A stretch of 64,000 bases of DNA from positions 1-64,000 of the forward strand of contig NZ_JAMXWM010000026.1 in the NCBI RefSeq assembly GCF_024125445.1, given 5' to 3'. Below the pieces are notes generated by a model, which was given only the letters and a program-made list of their open reading frames with translations, did not search any database and had not been told where the DNA came from. This document shows positions 49,940-59,242 of this stretch, one piece after another. Origin of the DNA: Sporolactobacillus shoreicorticis (GTDB lineage: Bacteria > Bacillota > Bacilli > Bacillales > Sporolactobacillaceae). The position numbers and the translations under genes were made by a program. Every line of letters begins with the position of its first letter. Position 1 is the first letter of the stretch.

Positions 49940-50887
49940 TTAATCGACAAGATGACACTTTATAAGAATATCATCAATGAATTTTTCTACAGTTCTTAAA
50001 TGTTCAATCTGTGCATTAATTTTTTCTTTTCTACATTGTTGAGGTGACATATTTGTCCATCGTTTAAATTGACGACTAAAGTTTGCAAGACTGCTGTATC
50101 CCAACGATGAGCCGATATCGTTGATTGTATATTGGGGCTTCATCAGGAGCTTTTTTGCTTCATTTACCTTGAGCTTGGACAGATATTCTCTCGGTGAAAT
50201 TCCATAGGTTTGCTTAAAAATTCTAAATCCATAACCACTGCTTATTCCTGCCTGCTTTATAGCATCTTCGACAATTACCGATTTTTCGTCCGGAACGTAA
50301 CCGTTCTTGATATACGCCAATACTTGATTGGTTAGTTTGCTTTTCATAAAGTCAGCAATTATTCTGGAATATTCAACTTGTGTGGAGGATATATCACCAA
50401 TCTTTTGACTAGCTGCATCATAGAAAAGCTGCAATATTTTCGATAACTCAATTTGAATAATCATTTTCGTATTGAAATCAAATGTGGAGGCAGCAATCAA
50501 TGAATTCAATGTAAGGAGGTGGGGCGTTACCTTTTTACATAGAGAAGAGTTTTTGGGATAGTAGTATTTTAAGCCTTGAATTAATTGAATTTTCAAGCTC
50601 GGATCATCAATGTCAAAGTGAAAACAGAAATATCTTAACGTTTTGCCAGCCCAAACTTTATGTGAAAATTCAGGTGGGATGACGAAAAAATCACCCTTTT
50701 CTAAGGCAAAAATCTCATTACGAATGTTTGCAAACTCTTGCCCATCAAGGATGTATATGCATTCAAAGGCATAGTGCTTTTCTATAGGAACAATCCAGTC
50801 ACCTCCAACCGATTGTTCGTGAGCCCCAAAAAAAGTCAGATTCCAGTCAATGACCGGTAGCCGTTTTGCATTTTTTAAGAAATCCAT
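49940..50887 (-). CDS. AraC-family regulator
   Basis: 315 residues. N-terminal cupin sensor (IVPIEKHYAFECIYILDGQE, GDFFVIPPEFSHKVW). The C-terminal double helix-turn-helix starts at about 205 (VEDAIKQAGISSGYGFRIFK, then YTINDIGSSLGYSSLANFSR, MSPQQCRKE). It is divergent from the GH42 operon and probably controls it. It is more distant from the two AraC genes of the arabinan island than they are from each other. Confidence 0.88.
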   Translation of the reverse strand: MDFLKNAKRLPVIDWNLTFFGAHEQSVGGDWIVPIEKHYAFECIYILDGQEFANIRNEIFALEKGDFFVIPPEFSHKVWAGKTLRYFCFHFDIDDPSLKIQLIQGLKYYYPKNSSLCKKVTPHLLTLNSLIAASTFDFNTKMIIQIELSKILQLFYDAASQKIGDISSTQVEYSRIIADFMKSKLTNQVLAYIKNGYVPDEKSVIVEDAIKQAGISSGYGFRIFKQTYGISPREYLSKLKVNEAKKLLMKPQYTINDIGSSLGYSSLANFSRQFKRWTNMSPQQCRKEKINAQIEHLRTVEKFIDDILIKCHLVD

Positions 50888-50916
50888 TTTTTGTCCTCCA
50901 ATGGGTATTAATAAAT

Positions 50917-51031
50917 GTTTGCGCTTTCTTTTTTAATTATATGTCATATTTGGATAAATATAAAGTCGATTATCCAATATGCAAAGGTTGTATGAAGGGA
51001 CATAATATAAACGGATAGGAAAGCGCTTTCT
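50917..51031. promoter_or_regulatory. Two cre-like boxes in the AraC/GH42 divergent promoter
   Basis: TGTTTGCGCTTTCTT (50917-50931; on the other strand one mismatch to the cre consensus) and GGAAAGCGCTTTCT (51018-51031, with a perfect GAAAGCGCTTTC core) flank the intergenic region. Both suggest CcpA control of this beta-galactosidase operon. Confidence 0.6.
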
Positions 51032-51070
51032 AAATCTATAGAAATTATTCTAAGTTAGGAGAATCTATTA

Positions 51071-53134
51071 ATGAAATTTAAAAACTTTTTGTATGGTGCC
51101 GCCTATTACTACGAATATCTGCCATATGATCGGCTCGATAAAGATATTCAAATGATGAAAGAGGCCAATCTTAACGTTGTTCGAATTGGTGAAAGTACTT
51201 GGAGCACGTACGAACCTCAAGAAGGAATTTTTGATTTTACCAAATTGGATAAAGTTGTTGATACCATGCAAGAAGCTGGTATTGATGTAATCGTTGGGAC
51301 ACCAACCTATGCTATTCCAACCTGGATGGCAAAAAAATATCCGGAGGTGATGCTTACTGATAGAAAAGGTAAACATCAATATGGTCCAAGACAGGTAATT
51401 GACATCACGAATCCGACGTTTCGAACATTGTCAGAGCGAATTATTCGCAAGATGATTGAAAGAACCGTTAATAAGCCAAACGTTATCGGATTTCAGGTTG
51501 ACAATGAAACGAAACACTTCGATACAAGCAGTCAAAATGTTTATGCTGCTTTCCAGAAATGGTTGAAGAAGAAATTCAACGGCGATTTGGAAAAAATGAA
51601 CCATGCCTATGGACTTGACTACTGGAGCAACCGGATTAACAGCTGGGATGATTTCCCACCCGTTAATTCAACTATCAACGGTAGCTTTGGGACTGCTTTT
51701 GAAGCATTTAAGCGAACGCTCGTCACTGATTTCTTAACTTGGCAGGTCAACATTGTAAACGAATACAAACGCAATGATCAATTCGTCACGAACAACTTTG
51801 ACTTTGAATGGCGAAAACAATCCTATGGTCTGAATGCGGACGCTAATCATTTTGAAGTGTCCAAACCATTTGATGTCACTGCTGTTGATGTTTATCATCC
51901 AGCTCAAGATAACCTGACTGGAATTGAGATTTCATTCTGTGGAGATGTTGCTCGTTCCACCAAAGGCAAGAATTACATTGTCATGGAAACAGAAGCTCAA
52001 GCGTTTAGACACTGGGTTCCATATCCTGATCAATTGAAATTACAGGCTTACTCACATATTGCGTCTGGTGCTAACATGATTAGTTACTGGCACTGGCACT
52101 CAACCCACAACAGCTATGAGACATACTGGAAAGGATTATTGGGCCATGATTTCCAGCCAAATCCCATTTATAACGAAGCCCAAACGATTGGTAAAGAATT
52201 AAGGGACATTGGTTCAAATTTCCTAAATACAAAGAAGAAAAATGAGGTTGCCTTTGTTGTAAGCAATCAAGCATTGAGTTCGGTTGATTGGTTCCCTTAC
52301 AAGGACACAATTTTCGATAAGACACCCGAACACCAATATAACGATGTTCTTCGTTCCTACTACGACCCACTGTACAAATTGAACGTTGAAGCAGACATTT
52401 TACAAATTGGTGATCCACGGATCAACAATGATAATTATGATTTATTAATTGTTCCGATGCTGTATTCAGCAACTGATGAGCAGATTCAACAGCTCAACGA
52501 TTTTGTCAAAAATGGCGGTAATGTTTTATATTCGTTCCGCTCGGGATTCACGAATCAAGATGTTAAGGTTCGTACAGAAATACAACCGGCATTAATTTCG
52601 AAGACCATTGGGGCAGAGTATAAACTATTTGTTGAACCCAACCGAAACTATGGAACAGGTAAGCCTGAACAGAATGCGACCATTACTGGAATCGAAGAGT
52701 TAAATGGGATTCAAAACCAACCAGTTAAGTACTGGATGGAATTATTAACGCCAACAACTGGCAGGACCTTGGCCGCTTATGATCACCCATATTGGGGAAA
52801 GTATGCAGCGATTACCGAGCACAAATATGGCAAGGGTCATGCATTCTATGCCGGTACGTATCTAAATGAAAAATCAATCACCGAATTATACACATACATC
52901 CTTAAGAAGACAAACCTTTGGACTTCTCGTCAAGGTCAAGTCTTCCCAATTATCAACAAACGGTTAATCACAAGTGATCATCATGTTTTAGACTTTTATT
53001 TCAACTATTCAAATCAACCACAAACAGTTCAATTCTGTTCAGCGGCTGGTAAGTCGATAATGAGCGATTTCAGTACCCGTGAAGGAGATACCTTTCAACT
53101 GAAACCGTGGGGTATGGATGTTTTATCCAATTAA
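51071..53134 (+). CDS. GH42 beta-galactosidase
   Basis: 687 residues, cytoplasmic. TIM barrel with acid/base E146 in QVDNETKHF and nucleophile E306 in IVMETEAQ, then a trimerisation domain from about 390 (LLIVPMLYSATDEQIQQLND) and a small beta domain. GH42 enzymes release galactose from lactose or from beta-1,4-galactan oligosaccharides; the plant-polymer setting favours galacto-oligosaccharides. It is the first gene of an operon with the MFS symporter 22 bp downstream. Confidence 0.94.
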   Translation: MKFKNFLYGAAYYYEYLPYDRLDKDIQMMKEANLNVVRIGESTWSTYEPQEGIFDFTKLDKVVDTMQEAGIDVIVGTPTYAIPTWMAKKYPEVMLTDRKGKHQYGPRQVIDITNPTFRTLSERIIRKMIERTVNKPNVIGFQVDNETKHFDTSSQNVYAAFQKWLKKKFNGDLEKMNHAYGLDYWSNRINSWDDFPPVNSTINGSFGTAFEAFKRTLVTDFLTWQVNIVNEYKRNDQFVTNNFDFEWRKQSYGLNADANHFEVSKPFDVTAVDVYHPAQDNLTGIEISFCGDVARSTKGKNYIVMETEAQAFRHWVPYPDQLKLQAYSHIASGANMISYWHWHSTHNSYETYWKGLLGHDFQPNPIYNEAQTIGKELRDIGSNFLNTKKKNEVAFVVSNQALSSVDWFPYKDTIFDKTPEHQYNDVLRSYYDPLYKLNVEADILQIGDPRINNDNYDLLIVPMLYSATDEQIQQLNDFVKNGGNVLYSFRSGFTNQDVKVRTEIQPALISKTIGAEYKLFVEPNRNYGTGKPEQNATITGIEELNGIQNQPVKYWMELLTPTTGRTLAAYDHPYWGKYAAITEHKYGKGHAFYAGTYLNEKSITELYTYILKKTNLWTSRQGQVFPIINKRLITSDHHVLDFYFNYSNQPQTVQFCSAAGKSIMSDFSTREGDTFQLKPWGMDVLSN

Positions 53135-53156
53135 ATTATGAAAAGAGGTTATTAAA

Positions 53157-54470
53157 TTGAAATTAGATACCAGAACAGATGCTGGTGGCGTTTGGTCCGC
53201 AACGATGACTAATGACCAACAGACAAAGACTCCTATCTTCATAGGCCTTGCAGTTGGTATTGGTGCGCTGTTATGGTTAGGACCATTTATGGGTCTTAAC
53301 TCAGTACTTAATCCTGCTAAATTAAGTAACATTATGGGTGGTTCAGGTGCTGGCGTTAACAACTTTCTTGCTTTACTTGGAACCTTGGGAGCTGTTACCT
53401 CTACCATCACCACAATCATTATCGGTGCCTTATCAGATTTAACTCGTTCGCGCTGGGGTCGTCGTACGCCTTGGATTTTATCGGGCTCTGTATTAACTGC
53501 CGCTGTTATGATTGGCCTTGGAATGGTAAATTTTGAAGAACAATTACCACTATTCATCGTTCTTTGGTGTTTGCTTCAGACGTTCATTAATTTCATCGTT
53601 GCTCCGTTGATTGCTGTTATTGCCGATCGAGTGGCTCCGATGCATCGTGGAATGATTTCATCAGTTTACGCAGCGGGTTATATAATCGGCCAATATGGTG
53701 GGCCCGTAGTTGGAGGAGTCTTCTTAAATGATGCCAACCCGGGTATGGTTAACACTGGATATTATGTGCTTGCCTTCGTTATGTTGCTTTCCGGACCAGT
53801 TGCAGCGATTATTATGAGAGAAAAATCCAGTCTGAACATGCCAAAAACAAAGATGGATTGGAGTTCCTTTGTACGGTACTTTGTCTTCCCAGTTCACAAT
53901 GCGCTTGATCTGTACTTGGCTTTATTTGGTAAAATGCTCATCAACATTGCCGTCACTGCATTCAGCGTTTATCAGCTATTCTTTCTTACCAGTGGTATGG
54001 GGCTTGACCAAACCCCGGCTGGTAAATACATCTCATTGATGGGCATTGCCACAATGGTTACCGCTTTAATCTTTGCACCGATTTCCGGGCCAATCTCAGA
54101 CAAGTTAAAGACGCGTAAAAAACCAGTTGCCTTATCGGCTTTATTGATCGCTGCCGGGACATTGCTTCCATTCATTTTTAATACGCCAGCTTCAATGCTG
54201 TGGTATGGGATTGTTGCAGGTATTGGTTCAGGAATTTTCTTCTCAGTCGATCAGGCTCTAAATCTGGAAGTATTGCCAAACGCTGAAAATGCAGCTAAGG
54301 ATCTTGGCATCCTTAACTTTGCCAACACCGGTGCTCAGATTCTCGGTCCTGTACTGGGAGCCATTCTCTTTGATATAGTTGGCGGACAATATCTTCCTAT
54401 CTTACCCTTTTTAACAGGTATAGCCATTGTCGGCGGTGTACTGGTTATGATGATCAGAAAAGTTCAATAA
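53157..54470 (+). CDS. MFS sugar transporter of GPH/SUT-like type
   Basis: 437 residues with about 12 helices and a TTG start behind AGAGG. The loop SDLTRSRWGRRTPWILSG is typical of sucrose/disaccharide-type MFS and GPH-like transporters. Linked to GH42, it probably imports beta-galactosides. Two hairpins with T runs follow the gene. Confidence 0.85.
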   Translation: MKLDTRTDAGGVWSATMTNDQQTKTPIFIGLAVGIGALLWLGPFMGLNSVLNPAKLSNIMGGSGAGVNNFLALLGTLGAVTSTITTIIIGALSDLTRSRWGRRTPWILSGSVLTAAVMIGLGMVNFEEQLPLFIVLWCLLQTFINFIVAPLIAVIADRVAPMHRGMISSVYAAGYIIGQYGGPVVGGVFLNDANPGMVNTGYYVLAFVMLLSGPVAAIIMREKSSLNMPKTKMDWSSFVRYFVFPVHNALDLYLALFGKMLINIAVTAFSVYQLFFLTSGMGLDQTPAGKYISLMGIATMVTALIFAPISGPISDKLKTRKKPVALSALLIAAGTLLPFIFNTPASMLWYGIVAGIGSGIFFSVDQALNLEVLPNAENAAKDLGILNFANTGAQILGPVLGAILFDIVGGQYLPILPFLTGIAIVGGVLVMMIRKVQ

Positions 54471-54637
54471 TAAATTGTCGCTAAAAAGATGGATCAGAAA
54501 AATAACTGTACTAGTTGCGTATGTTTATACTTATTGAATCCATTATGAAGAAATAATGGACGGAAAAATCATGATAAGTTTAATGAAAGTTAACAATATA
54601 AATTATTTGGTAGATATTTATGAAAGTCTCATTAATC

Positions 54638-54664
54638 AAGAGGCTGTTTTAAAAGCCTCTTTTA
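54638..54664 (+). terminator. Terminator of the GH42 operon
   Basis: AAGAGGCT (54638-54645), a TTTTAAA-type loop, AGCCTCTT (54654-54661) and further T form an intrinsic terminator. Confidence 0.7.
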
Positions 54665-54699
54665 AAATACTAATAAAATCGCTAACGCTATCTTCTTAC

Positions 54700-54733
54700 G
54701 TCCCAAGTAAAGTCAAATTACTTGGGACTTTTT
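54700..54733 (+). terminator. Second terminator hairpin, overlapping the end of the zinc-ribbon gene
   Basis: GTCCCAAGTAA (54700-54710) and TTACTTGGGAC (54718-54728) pair perfectly and are followed by TTTTT. The right arm contains the stop codon of the minus-strand gene at 54718. Confidence 0.75.
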
Positions 54734-54954
54734 CTCGCTTGTTTCATCGTGCCTCCACAATAAGGACATGCCACCTCTAGCTCTTGGTCAGCTTCGCGAT
54801 CATAGTTGAACTCATCCACCACAAAATCAGGAATGTCATCCTCTTTGTCACAGTTTTGGCATTGAAACGTGATGATGTTAGTTCGTTGTTCGCTCAATGA
54901 ATCTTCCCCGAGCCATTCAAGGTCTCGTTCATCTCGCTTTTTCTTTTCGTTCAT
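54718..54954 (-). CDS. Small zinc-ribbon protein
   Basis: About 78 residues from ATG 54954 (GGTGGAAAG site). A basic/acidic N-terminus (MNEKKKRDERDLEWLGEDSL) leads to a four-cysteine ribbon: CQNC about residue 32 and CPYC about residue 63. Function unknown; such proteins often bind nucleic acid or serve as metal sites. A longer frame to 55008 lacks a ribosome binding site. Confidence 0.65.
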   Translation of the reverse strand: MNEKKKRDERDLEWLGEDSLSEQRTNIITFQCQNCDKEDDIPDFVVDEFNYDREADQELEVACPYCGGTMKQARKSPK

Positions 54955-55008
54955 TTTCTTTCCACCATCTCTGAGTCCAGGGGACATCTTTCGAAGAGTT
55001 ATCCACAA

Positions 55009-55379
55009 GTCGCTATTTATAGTTTCCTAAACAATAAAAAAGGCATTTGCAATACACACATTTCCAGATGTATACAAATGACTCTCATATTCAGTTATTG
55101 TTTCCGTTCTTTAACAAGATCCAGTTTCTTCAAGCACCTTCAACTATATCTCGTTTGCGATAGCCAATATATCCTAATGTTATTAATACCAAACTAATCA
55201 CTGTTAGTGCAATAAAGGTGACGCCATCAAATTTATCTACTGGCATTCGAGGAACCCAGGTTTCCCGGACTTAATTTTACAGATTAGGTCAAACCCGAAC
55301 AATTTTTCATTTGATTTTTGCTGTAACATCCATAATGTTAAGTCATCCCTCCTCTAGCAACTATCAGAAATACAATTTT
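55009..55379. other. Intergenic stretch with an ABC-2 permease tail remnant
   Basis: On the minus strand at about 55260-55137 a relic reads MPVDKFDGVTFIALTVISLV then LITLGYIGYRKRDIVEGA, typical of the last helix of ABC-2 type permeases. The rest of that gene is absent. This marks the left edge of the AT-rich cluster. Confidence 0.5.
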
Positions 55380-56072
55380 CTATTCTTTTATAGTAAAGTA
55401 CTTATATATTTCCTTATCCTGTAAGATTGACACTTGCTCGGGAAACAAGTTGGTCCTTGAGCAAATAGATAATTTGTATGCTAAATCTATGTTGAAGATT
55501 TTTCCAAACCACTTGTCGTTGTTTTCAAATGAATGAAACACTATTTTTTCTTTGTGAATTGCTGCATAAAAAGAGTTTAATGGCATCGATAGTCCTTTTC
55601 CGATTGCTTTTATGTAACTCTCTTTTGCGGTCCAATATTTAAAAAAACTACTTAATTTTTCCTTGGGATTTTTTTGTAATAATTGATAATATTCTTTTTT
55701 TGAAAAGAACTTTTTAGCAATACATAAATCGACACTAGTTACTCTCTCAATATCTACTCCAATAGGTTTCTTGTCAAAAGCACATACTACCCAATCCCCA
55801 GAGTGAGAAATATTAAATTGAAAATTATTTATATGTTTAAGGAAAGGCTTCCCATATTTATTATAATTAAATGTCAAATTTTTACTATCCATTCTCAGTT
55901 TTATTTCTAAATACCTACGAACCATCAACTCACCAATTAAGCTGCTACATTGATCTTTTTCTCTAATGAATCGCTTAATCTGTTTTTTTCTCGTTTCACT
56001 GACAAACGATATCAGTTTGCTAATATCTGTTTGCATTAGGTTATCACCCAGATGGACAGCAATTATCTTCAA
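55380..56072 (-). CDS. Sfp-type 4'-phosphopantetheinyl transferase
   Basis: 230 residues. It transfers phosphopantetheine from CoA to a carrier-protein serine. All key residues are visible: H90 (FNISHSG), D107 and E109 (PIGVDIERV), and E151 (WTAKESYIKAIGKGL), at the same numbers as in B. subtilis Sfp. The start is TTG with AAGAGGTG upstream. It is the last gene of the minus-strand cluster and the obvious activator of the carrier protein at 59243. The cluster-specific PPTase is a hallmark of secondary-metabolite loci. Confidence 0.95.
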   Translation of the reverse strand: MKIIAVHLGDNLMQTDISKLISFVSETRKKQIKRFIREKDQCSSLIGELMVRRYLEIKLRMDSKNLTFNYNKYGKPFLKHINNFQFNISHSGDWVVCAFDKKPIGVDIERVTSVDLCIAKKFFSKKEYYQLLQKNPKEKLSSFFKYWTAKESYIKAIGKGLSMPLNSFYAAIHKEKIVFHSFENNDKWFGKIFNIDLAYKLSICSRTNLFPEQVSILQDKEIYKYFTIKE

Positions 56073-56243
56073 GTAACTTCACCTCTTAAGTAATAAAAAA
56101 CAGGAAATTTTTCAAAAAGCATGTCGTCTAACGTATATTGTTTGAGAGGTTGGATTACAACTCTATGACAAATGTAGCAATGAATACCATTAAATTAATA
56201 GCAGTTATACTTCGTCGGAGCCAAATATCAAATATATTGTGTA

Positions 56244-57458
56244 TTATAATTTAACTGTATTTATTTTCGCCAAATTAAACTTACTAATATTTCTTGTCAA
56301 ATAGTATATAATAATCCCCAGAATCATAATAAATGAATATATGAGGAAACCAAATTCAGACCCAAAGATATCCATAAATTTACCAATTATACCAGCAATA
56401 GTAGATTGAATGACTAAGCTTACAATGTTCCATATTGACATAACTCTTCCTATCAAGGAATGAGGTACTACATCCATAATGATTGAATAAACAATTGATC
56501 GAATTCCCGGTCCGCAAAAACCATTTATCAATGTTAACACTATAGTTATCACAATTGAATGATTCATAAAAAATAAAATTCCACTTAAAATTGCAATAGA
56601 AAAGCATATTGTTATGATTACATTTTTGGAACATTTTTTTGATAATTTTATTATGATTAAACCAGCAATGCATGCTCCAACACCGTACATCATGTCAATA
56701 AATCCATATGTAGTTGAACTTGAATGTAAGACTTGCTTTACGAAACCAGGCAAAGCAATATTAAATGCATTAGAAGCGATAAATGGAATATAAAGCACTA
56801 TTCCAAATAAAAAGAAACGTTTATGAGAAAATAGGAATATAAATCCTTCCCTGAATAATCTAACAAAACTCGACGATTTTTGAAAAGAAGATTTTTCCTC
56901 GTCTACATTAATTAAGTATGTAACAATAATTGAAGCGACGAAAATGCAAATTCCAAAAACAAGAATCATATTAAATCCAATCAATTTATATAGTACTCCT
57001 GCGATTGCTCCCGCAGAAAAAAGCCCCACCTGCATTGTTATTTCTGCCCCTGAATTAATTTTCAGTAAATTTTCTTTATTTGTAATTGCCTGCATCAACC
57101 CCTTTGAAGCCGGATAGTAAAGGTTCCAACCCAATCCATTATTTAAAGCTAATAAAAAAATAAAAAAAACATTATAACCTTTCAAAGCTATCAATAAGAG
57201 GGGAATCAAAATCAACATAGCGCGTAAAAAATGTGAAAATATTATTATTTTTTTTGATGAAATATAATCAACAATTGTTCCTGCAAATATTGCCATAATT
57301 AAACCACTGATAATATTAACGTTAACTGTGACAGCAACAAGCTGATTGCTATTGCTCATATCCAAAACATACCATGTCATTGCGGACATTGTCATCCCAG
57401 CTCCAAATTGAGAAATTAAATCTGCAAATAAAAACTTCTGTAAATTACCTTTTAACAT
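56244..57458 (-). CDS. MFS exporter
   Basis: 404 residues with about 12 helices. The pattern (LFADLISQFGAGMTMSAMTW, RSIVYSIIMDVVPHSLIGRV) is that of the EntS/macrolide-efflux branch of MFS exporters, which send small metabolites out of the cell. It lies between the BtrH-like gene and the PPTase gene, all on the same strand; it probably exports the cluster's product or gives self-protection. Confidence 0.88.
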   Translation of the reverse strand: MLKGNLQKFLFADLISQFGAGMTMSAMTWYVLDMSNSNQLVAVTVNVNIISGLIMAIFAGTIVDYISSKKIIIFSHFLRAMLILIPLLLIALKGYNVFFIFLLALNNGLGWNLYYPASKGLMQAITNKENLLKINSGAEITMQVGLFSAGAIAGVLYKLIGFNMILVFGICIFVASIIVTYLINVDEEKSSFQKSSSFVRLFREGFIFLFSHKRFFLFGIVLYIPFIASNAFNIALPGFVKQVLHSSSTTYGFIDMMYGVGACIAGLIIIKLSKKCSKNVIITICFSIAILSGILFFMNHSIVITIVLTLINGFCGPGIRSIVYSIIMDVVPHSLIGRVMSIWNIVSLVIQSTIAGIIGKFMDIFGSEFGFLIYSFIMILGIIIYYLTRNISKFNLAKINTVKL

Positions 57459-57502
57459 AATGCATTCCTCCTCGTATATTAAGAAATCTTCCAGAGAGAA
57501 TT

Positions 57503-58534
57503 TTAATCAATTAATTTAAGAACATTTTTCAAAAAGTCTACCTGTTTCTTCTTCAATTTTAATATATCAGCCTTCATTATTTTTCGATTTTTTATTTGAG
57601 AAGAATGAACATACCCCATTTTCAAGAAAAAAATGATTACTCGTTTAGATAAATCTATGACCTCATTAATCAATTCATCTAATAATTCAGAATTACCACG
57701 AATTATATTTTCTTCTTTTAATATATTTAATCTTCTTTGCCATAAAACAGCATAATCTTTAATAAGAACGAGAGGACGCACCATTAAAAAGTCTTTTTTT
57801 TGAATCTGGTCAGCTAATAAGTCATAGCAGGCTGCTCCAAAACAATAATCTTCCTTTTCATTTGAAAATACAGAATAATATTGGAGATAAATAGAACCAA
57901 TATTGCACTCTATTAGGTTAGTGCTATTCAAAAAATATTTTATTGATCTCTTAAGATCAGATATATTATATTTATATCTAACATTCTGTTTCATATGTAA
58001 CAAATATAAAACGTCTTCTTCTCTCACATAATTATCACCATTAAAGTTTTTTATTGCTTTATTCATCTCTCTAAAAGAACACTGTAATTTTTTATATTCA
58101 CCGTTTTCTCCTCCTTGAAGGGGGACAAAATCACAAAAACTGATTCTTTTTTTGAATGAATTATATCCATAGATAAGCATATTATGAGCTGTTTTTGATC
58201 TATTAAATAACCGTATTGGCTCTCTATTAATCAGGCCATAAATATAGCAATTATTTTGAATTAAAAATTCAATTATTTTACTAAATTTTAAATTCATATT
58301 GTCTAAAATACCATAAGATAGTGCAGAACAAGTTAAAAACGGGCAATTATAAAATTCATTTGTTCTAAAAAAACCGTCCAATCTTAAAGTATAATCTTTT
58401 GGAACATAAATATTTAATAAATTATCAACCAGCCAATTTCTAAAATTTTCATTTAATTCAATTATTGATAGCAAATAAGTAATTGAGGGACTATGAAATG
58501 ATATAGGTTCAGCTAAGGGAAGTAACTTTTTCAT
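57503..58534 (-). CDS. Cluster protein with weak BtrH-N/C39-like signature
   Basis: 343 residues from ATG 58534, chosen for the AGGAGG site 10 bases upstream; the longer frame to 58606 lacks a site. The block IIEFLIQNNCYIYGLINRE, H117 in KTAHNMLIYGY and D135 in FCDFVPLQ resembles the N-terminal domain of BtrH (butirosin acyltransferase) and related papain-like folds. In BtrH-like proteins a Cys stands near the N-terminus; here the matching HSPSITY has no Cys, so activity is uncertain. The C-terminal half is helical and charged. If related to BtrH it would transfer an acyl group from the carrier protein to an acceptor amine. Weak call; it could be an unrelated novel family. Confidence 0.45.
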   Translation of the reverse strand: MKKLLPLAEPISFHSPSITYLLSIIELNENFRNWLVDNLLNIYVPKDYTLRLDGFFRTNEFYNCPFLTCSALSYGILDNMNLKFSKIIEFLIQNNCYIYGLINREPIRLFNRSKTAHNMLIYGYNSFKKRISFCDFVPLQGGENGEYKKLQCSFREMNKAIKNFNGDNYVREEDVLYLLHMKQNVRYKYNISDLKRSIKYFLNSTNLIECNIGSIYLQYYSVFSNEKEDYCFGAACYDLLADQIQKKDFLMVRPLVLIKDYAVLWQRRLNILKEENIIRGNSELLDELINEVIDLSKRVIIFFLKMGYVHSSQIKNRKIMKADILKLKKKQVDFLKNVLKLID

Positions 58535-59054
58535 GAATAATATGCCTCCTACTTTTGTAATGAAAAAAGTGCTATTCGTTCCCCTTAGTGACAACAGAGG
58601 TAACAAATTGAGCTTTGCTACTTGGGCAGACTAATATGTATTCTCTATAATTTTCGGAAAGTCCTATGGTGAACCAGAAATGAGCCACTTTTTTATTAAT
58701 TTATAATCTAGATTTCATAGACCAAACAGCCAATACTTCAAACCATGCCCAAATAATCTTTACTTTTTTTACGAATCGTTACTACAACATAAACTGACGG
58801 GGACACAGTAACCTAGATATGATAGTTGGAAAATATTTTATCGATTACTATAACTCTATCTACCAATGGATGGAGAGAAAAACAACCGCATATAAGACCG
58901 CCCTCATCAACTCTACTATAAAAACATAGAACTATGAAAAGAGACTGGGAGAATATTTTAAAACAACTAAAAACTCCCAATCTCTTTATAATATCTGTTT
59001 TCAACAGCGATTGACTAATCAAAGTATTAGCAGAAATTTTGATTCAAATAATAA
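58535..59054. other. Gap between the two halves of the cluster
   Basis: AT-rich. It holds the terminator-like hairpin at 58938-58987 and, by position, the promoter of the BtrH-like, exporter and PPTase genes, which I could not locate precisely. No other gene is supported. Confidence 0.5.
58938..58987 (-). terminator. Terminator-like hairpin within the deazapurine-type cluster
   Basis: AAAGAGACTGGGAG (58938-58951) and CTCCCAATCTCTTT (58974-58987) pair over 14 bp with one mismatch. On the minus strand the stem ends in TTTT. It would end the queE-to-peptide transcript, at least in part, before the BtrH-like gene. Confidence 0.6.
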
Positions 59055-59117
59055 TCATGAAGTAATTACTAGGGAACTTTCTTTTTTATGTGAGAACAGT
59101 TTCTTAAGAAATTTCAT
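59055..59117 (-). CDS. Candidate 20-residue peptide with near-perfect Shine-Dalgarno
   Basis: ATG 59117 to TGA 59055. AAAGGAGGTGAG (about 59124-59135) complements the 16S tail over ten bases (AAGGAGGTGA), nine bases from the ATG. The peptide has the features of a short cationic amphipathic segment (MKFLKKLFSHKK) and a tail ESSLVITS. It lies 125 bp after the carrier-protein gene on the same strand and before a hairpin. It may be a precursor peptide, signalling peptide or regulatory leader, or a chance ORF; the ribosome site argues against chance. Confidence 0.5.
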   Translation of the reverse strand: MKFLKKLFSHKKESSLVITS

Positions 59118-59242
59118 TTTTACTCACCTCCTTTTGAATCAAATCGCTATTGAATGCAGAATATTACCAATTTTAAAAAATAAATTTATAATAAAAATCA
59201 CACAGAATACACTAAAAACATTTAAATATATCTATAGAAAAT

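Noticed and set aside
58813-59022. Minus-strand frame of 69 codons in the cluster gap
   Set aside because: It has no ribosome site and spans the terminator-like hairpin; composition is not protein-like.
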